Source: an uncultured Collinsella sp.
GTDB taxonomy: Bacteria; Actinomycetota; Coriobacteriia; Coriobacteriales; Coriobacteriaceae
Assembly: GCA_902489855.1 (NCBI GenBank)
Contig: CABUBS010000021.1
Coordinates: 1 to 16,948, forward strand
Reading direction: 5' to 3'
DNA length: 16,948 nucleotides
The notes under the pieces were generated by a model. The model saw nothing but the letters and a program-made list of their open reading frames with translations, was not told the origin of the DNA and did not search any database. Every line of letters begins with the position of its first letter. The first letter of the stretch is position 1. A program made the position numbers and the translations under genes. Of the stretch, positions 14,696-16,948 are shown piece by piece.

Positions 14696-14719
14696 ACGTT
14701 AAAAAGAAAGGAAGCCCAG

Positions 14720-16111
14720 ATGCAAGTCATCCTTCCCATACTTGAGTTTATCCAATCGATTCTGACCAAGCCAGCATGGATTATGGGCCTGTTCGCTTTT
14801 GTCGGCCTTGTCGCGCTTAAGCGTCCCGCCCACAAGGTGATGACGGGCACCCTGAAGCCGATCCTTGGCTACATCATGCTGTCTGCCGGCGCCGCTGTTG
14901 TTCAGGAGAACCTTGCTCCGCTGGGTACCTTCATCGAGACCGGTTTCCACATCACCGGCGTCGTGCCCAACAACGAGGTCGTCGTTTCGATGGCCCAGAG
15001 CGTCCTCGGCGTTCAGACCATGATGATCCTGATTCTCGGCTACGTCGTGAACATTATCATTGCTCGCTTTACCAAGTTTAAGTACATCTTCCTGACGGGC
15101 CATCACAGCATGTTCATGGCTTGCCTGCTGTCTGCTGTTCTGCAGGCATCTGGCTTCGAGGATGTCCAGCTTATCATTGTGGGCGGTATGTTCCTGGGCC
15201 TCGTGAGCGCCATGCTTCCCGCCGTCGGCCAGCGTTTCACCGAGAAGGTTACCGATGGCGACGAGATCGCCATGGGTCACTTCGGCTCGCTTGCCTACTA
15301 TATCTCCGCTGCAGTCGGTACGCTGTTTGCTAAGGACGCCGAGGAGAACAGCACCGAGAAGATCGAGGTTCCCGAGAAGTATGCCTTCCTGCGCGACACC
15401 ACCATCTCCACGGCTCTTACCATGGCCTTCTTCTACCTGGTGACTGCTTTTGCCGCTTACATCGCAGATCCTGCGGTTGTTACTGAGACTGCTGGCGGCG
15501 ACAACGTGATTGTTTACGCCCTGACCTGTGCTCTGTCCTTCGCCGTCGGCGTCACCATCGTCTACAACGGCGTCCGCATGATTCTCGCCGACCTGGTCCC
15601 GGCCTTCCAGGGCATCTCCAACAAGCTGATCCCCGGTGCCATCCCCGCCGTCGACTGCGCCGTCTTCTTCCCCTACGCTCCCACCGCCGTCATTCTCGGC
15701 TTTGTCGCTTCCTTTATCGGTGGCGTGGTCGGTATGTTCATCGTGGGCGCTACCCTCGGTATCTTCATCATCCCGGGCATGGTTCCTCACTTCTTCTGCG
15801 GTGCTACCGCCGGCATCTACGGCAATGCTACCGGTGGCCGCAAGGGTGCAGCTCTTGGCGCTTTCGTCAACGGCCTGCTCATCACCTTTGCCCCTGCTCT
15901 GCTCCTGCCTGTTCTTGACGTCTTCGGCTTCAAGAACACTACGTTCGGCGACTTCGACTTCTCCGTTATTGGTATTACGCTCGGCCGCGCTGCCGAGGCC
16001 TTCGGTACCACCGGTGTCTACGCGATTCTCGCTGTCCTTCTGATCGTCGCCTTTGTCCCCAACTTCATCCACACCAAGGGCGCTGTGATCAACCACGTTG
16101 AGGAAGAGTAA
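14720..16111 (+). CDS. PTS sugar transporter subunit IIC (UlaA / ascorbate family)
   Basis: Polytopic membrane permease of 463 aa (UlaA 465), with about ten to eleven hydrophobic helices, that carries the sugar through the membrane for phosphorylation by IIB. UlaA-family wording is clear: LTGHHSMFMA in the first third, and in the second half GVRMILADLVPAFQGISNKL, PGAIPAVDCAVF and FAPNAV-like YAPTAVILGF. A Gly-rich loop GNATGGRKGAA follows. ATG 14720 is chosen for aaaggaag upstream; an earlier in-frame GTG at 14675 falls in the hairpin loop. Last gene of the FSA-IIA-IIB-IIC operon, followed by a strong terminator. The substrate is not necessarily ascorbate: no lactonase, decarboxylase or epimerase of that pathway is present here. 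Confidence 0.93.
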   Translation: MQVILPILEFIQSILTKPAWIMGLFAFVGLVALKRPAHKVMTGTLKPILGYIMLSAGAAVVQENLAPLGTFIETGFHITGVVPNNEVVVSMAQSVLGVQTMMILILGYVVNIIIARFTKFKYIFLTGHHSMFMACLLSAVLQASGFEDVQLIIVGGMFLGLVSAMLPAVGQRFTEKVTDGDEIAMGHFGSLAYYISAAVGTLFAKDAEENSTEKIEVPEKYAFLRDTTISTALTMAFFYLVTAFAAYIADPAVVTETAGGDNVIVYALTCALSFAVGVTIVYNGVRMILADLVPAFQGISNKLIPGAIPAVDCAVFFPYAPTAVILGFVASFIGGVVGMFIVGATLGIFIIPGMVPHFFCGATAGIYGNATGGRKGAALGAFVNGLLITFAPALLLPVLDVFGFKNTTFGDFDFSVIGITLGRAAEAFGTTGVYAILAVLLIVAFVPNFIHTKGAVINHVEEE

Positions 16112-16435
16112 TCCAGGCACACTTTAAGCCCTAATCGGGCGGAGCTCCGATAACCGGCTCCTACACGGAAGCGGTGACGTCTCAAATGAGGCGTCACCGC
16201 TTTTTGTTTTGAAGTGGTTGTGAAAACGTATTGACGAAGCATCGTCTCTGCGCCGTGAGCGGAATCAAACGCAATGAATGGCAAAAACGTTTTGCTGCTG
16301 GGGTGTCGATATAAAAATGGTAAAACCGTAAAACCGTTCGCCGAGAAGATAAAAACCCGCAGTTCACGCCTTGATAAACATAGGTAAAGTGTTTAGCAGT
16401 TTACCGGCCTTATGCAAACGAAAGGAATCAGGCAG
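16112..16435. promoter_or_regulatory. Intergenic control region before the second FSA gene
   Basis: This 324-base gap holds the terminator of the first operon (16170-16210) and then about 225 bases of regulatory DNA without a credible gene. Visible are a LacI/CcpA-like word tgaaaacgtattga (16221-16234), a near-palindrome gcaaaaacgttttgc (16281-16295), cgatat overlapping tataaa (16307-16315), a direct repeat gtaaaaccg/gtaaaaccg (16319-16336), and gttcacgcc (16362-16370), which also occurs at 12982-12990. A -35-like ttgata at 16371-16376 is followed at 17 bases by only a weak -10. The aaagga at 16420-16425 is the ribosome site of the next gene. Confidence 0.45.
16170..16210 (+). terminator. Intrinsic terminator of the FSA-PTS operon
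   Basis: Fourteen-pair stem with one G-T pair (agcggtgacgtctc / gaggcgtcaccgct), 4-base loop aaat, then ttttgtttt. It is 58 bases after the IIC stop codon and separates the first operon from the second FSA gene, which therefore needs its own promoter. Confidence 0.88.
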
Positions 16436-16948
16436 ATGGCAATCAAGGTGTTCGCTGACGGTGCAAACCTCGAGGGCATGCTCGACATGTACGAGAACGG
16501 CAACGTTCAGGGTTTCACGACCAACCCGTCCCTTATGAAGAAGGGCGGCGTGACGGATTACCGTGCGTTTGCCAAGGAGGTCCTAGCCCACATCACCGAT
16601 GTGTCCGTCTCGTTTGAGGTCTTTGCCGATGACGTCGAGACCATGGAGGTCGAGGCCCGCGAGATTGCTACCTGGGCCGAGAACGTCTACGTCAAGATTC
16701 CGTGCGTGACCACCAAGGGCGAGTCCACCGCCGAGTTGGTGCGCAAGCTTTCGGCCGACGGCATCAAGGTCAATGTCACCACCATCTTTACGCCCGAGCA
16801 GGTCGACGAGATGGTCGAGACCGTTGACGCCGAGACCCCGTCCATCATTTCGCTCTTTGCCGGCCGTATCGCCGATACCGGCGTCGACCCCATTACGTTT
16901 ATGACGGAGTCGGTCGAGAAGGCCGCCGCCAAGCCCAAAAGCCGCGGA
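16436..16948 (+). CDS. fsa: Second fructose-6-phosphate aldolase / transaldolase gene, 3' end missing
   Basis: The first 171 codons of a close paralog of the FSA gene at 13130: by hand count about 28 differences in the first 167 residues, or roughly 83% identity. Schiff-base Lys87 (VYVKIP), GFTTNPSLMK and FAGRIADTG are all kept. aaagga lies about 10 bases before the ATG. The gene runs off the window. Its last residues (KPKSRG) do not match the paralog (KPAAEV), but removing one A from the aaaa at 16937-16940 would give KPKAAE, which does. A sequencing or assembly slip at the very end, or a real frameshift, is therefore likely. By analogy a second PTS operon may follow. Confidence 0.88.
   Translation, partial: MAIKVFADGANLEGMLDMYENGNVQGFTTNPSLMKKGGVTDYRAFAKEVLAHITDVSVSFEVFADDVETMEVEAREIATWAENVYVKIPCVTTKGESTAELVRKLSADGIKVNVTTIFTPEQVDEMVETVDAETPSIISLFAGRIADTGVDPITFMTESVEKAAAKPKSRG

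Noticed and set aside
14699..16120. 473-codon minus-strand frame opposite PTS IIC
   Set aside because: Asp/Gly/His-rich shadow of a clear membrane permease; no ribosome site or family motif.
16018..16284. Small minus-strand frame over the end of IIC and the terminator
   Set aside because: It crosses a strong terminator hairpin and the IIC coding end, with no start signal.

Overview
The window reads as a chromosomal segment of a high-GC, host-associated actinobacterium of the class Coriobacteriia, most likely Collinsella. The reasons are GC-rich third positions, dense packing with clear Shine-Dalgarno sites, a sugar phosphotransferase (PTS) lifestyle, an LTA-synthase-type sulfatase and KdpDE/Kup potassium genes in one genome. 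This assignment rests on gene content and codon style, not on a marker gene. I saw no rRNA, tRNA, CRISPR array, transposase or phage gene.

Left part (1-3510): an LTA-synthase-like membrane phosphotransferase (minus strand) is divergent from a nitroreductase-family flavoprotein, which ends in a long hairpin. Potassium block (3511-8460): a Kup-type K+ transporter, a tiny single-span membrane protein, a tandem palindrome, a KdpD-like histidine kinase lacking the usual KdpD N-terminal half, and a KdpE response regulator. No kdpFABC pump genes are present, so the kinase/regulator pair probably serves Kup. The block ends in a third long palindrome that also lies at the 3' end of the convergent gene.

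Middle (8462-11974): a large RlmKL-type 23S rRNA methyltransferase (minus strand) whose RlmL half has lost the SAM-binding and NPPY motifs while its RlmK half is intact. It is divergent from a HAD-family (Cof-like) sugar phosphatase. A perfect 17-bp-stem bidirectional terminator separates the phosphatase from the next gene.

Right part (11978-16948): a DeoR-family repressor (minus strand) is divergent from an operon of fructose-6-phosphate aldolase/transaldolase (FSA), PTS IIA, IIB and IIC. The PTS proteins are of the ascorbate (Ula) family, but none of the ascorbate-catabolic enzymes is present. The operon ends in a strong terminator. A second regulatory region then leads into a second FSA gene, about 83% identical at protein level to the first. 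It is cut by the window end and carries a probable one-base frameshift about ten bases before that end. The region looks like two related sugar-uptake operons with a nearby DeoR repressor; short motifs shared between their control regions are noted as candidate operators.
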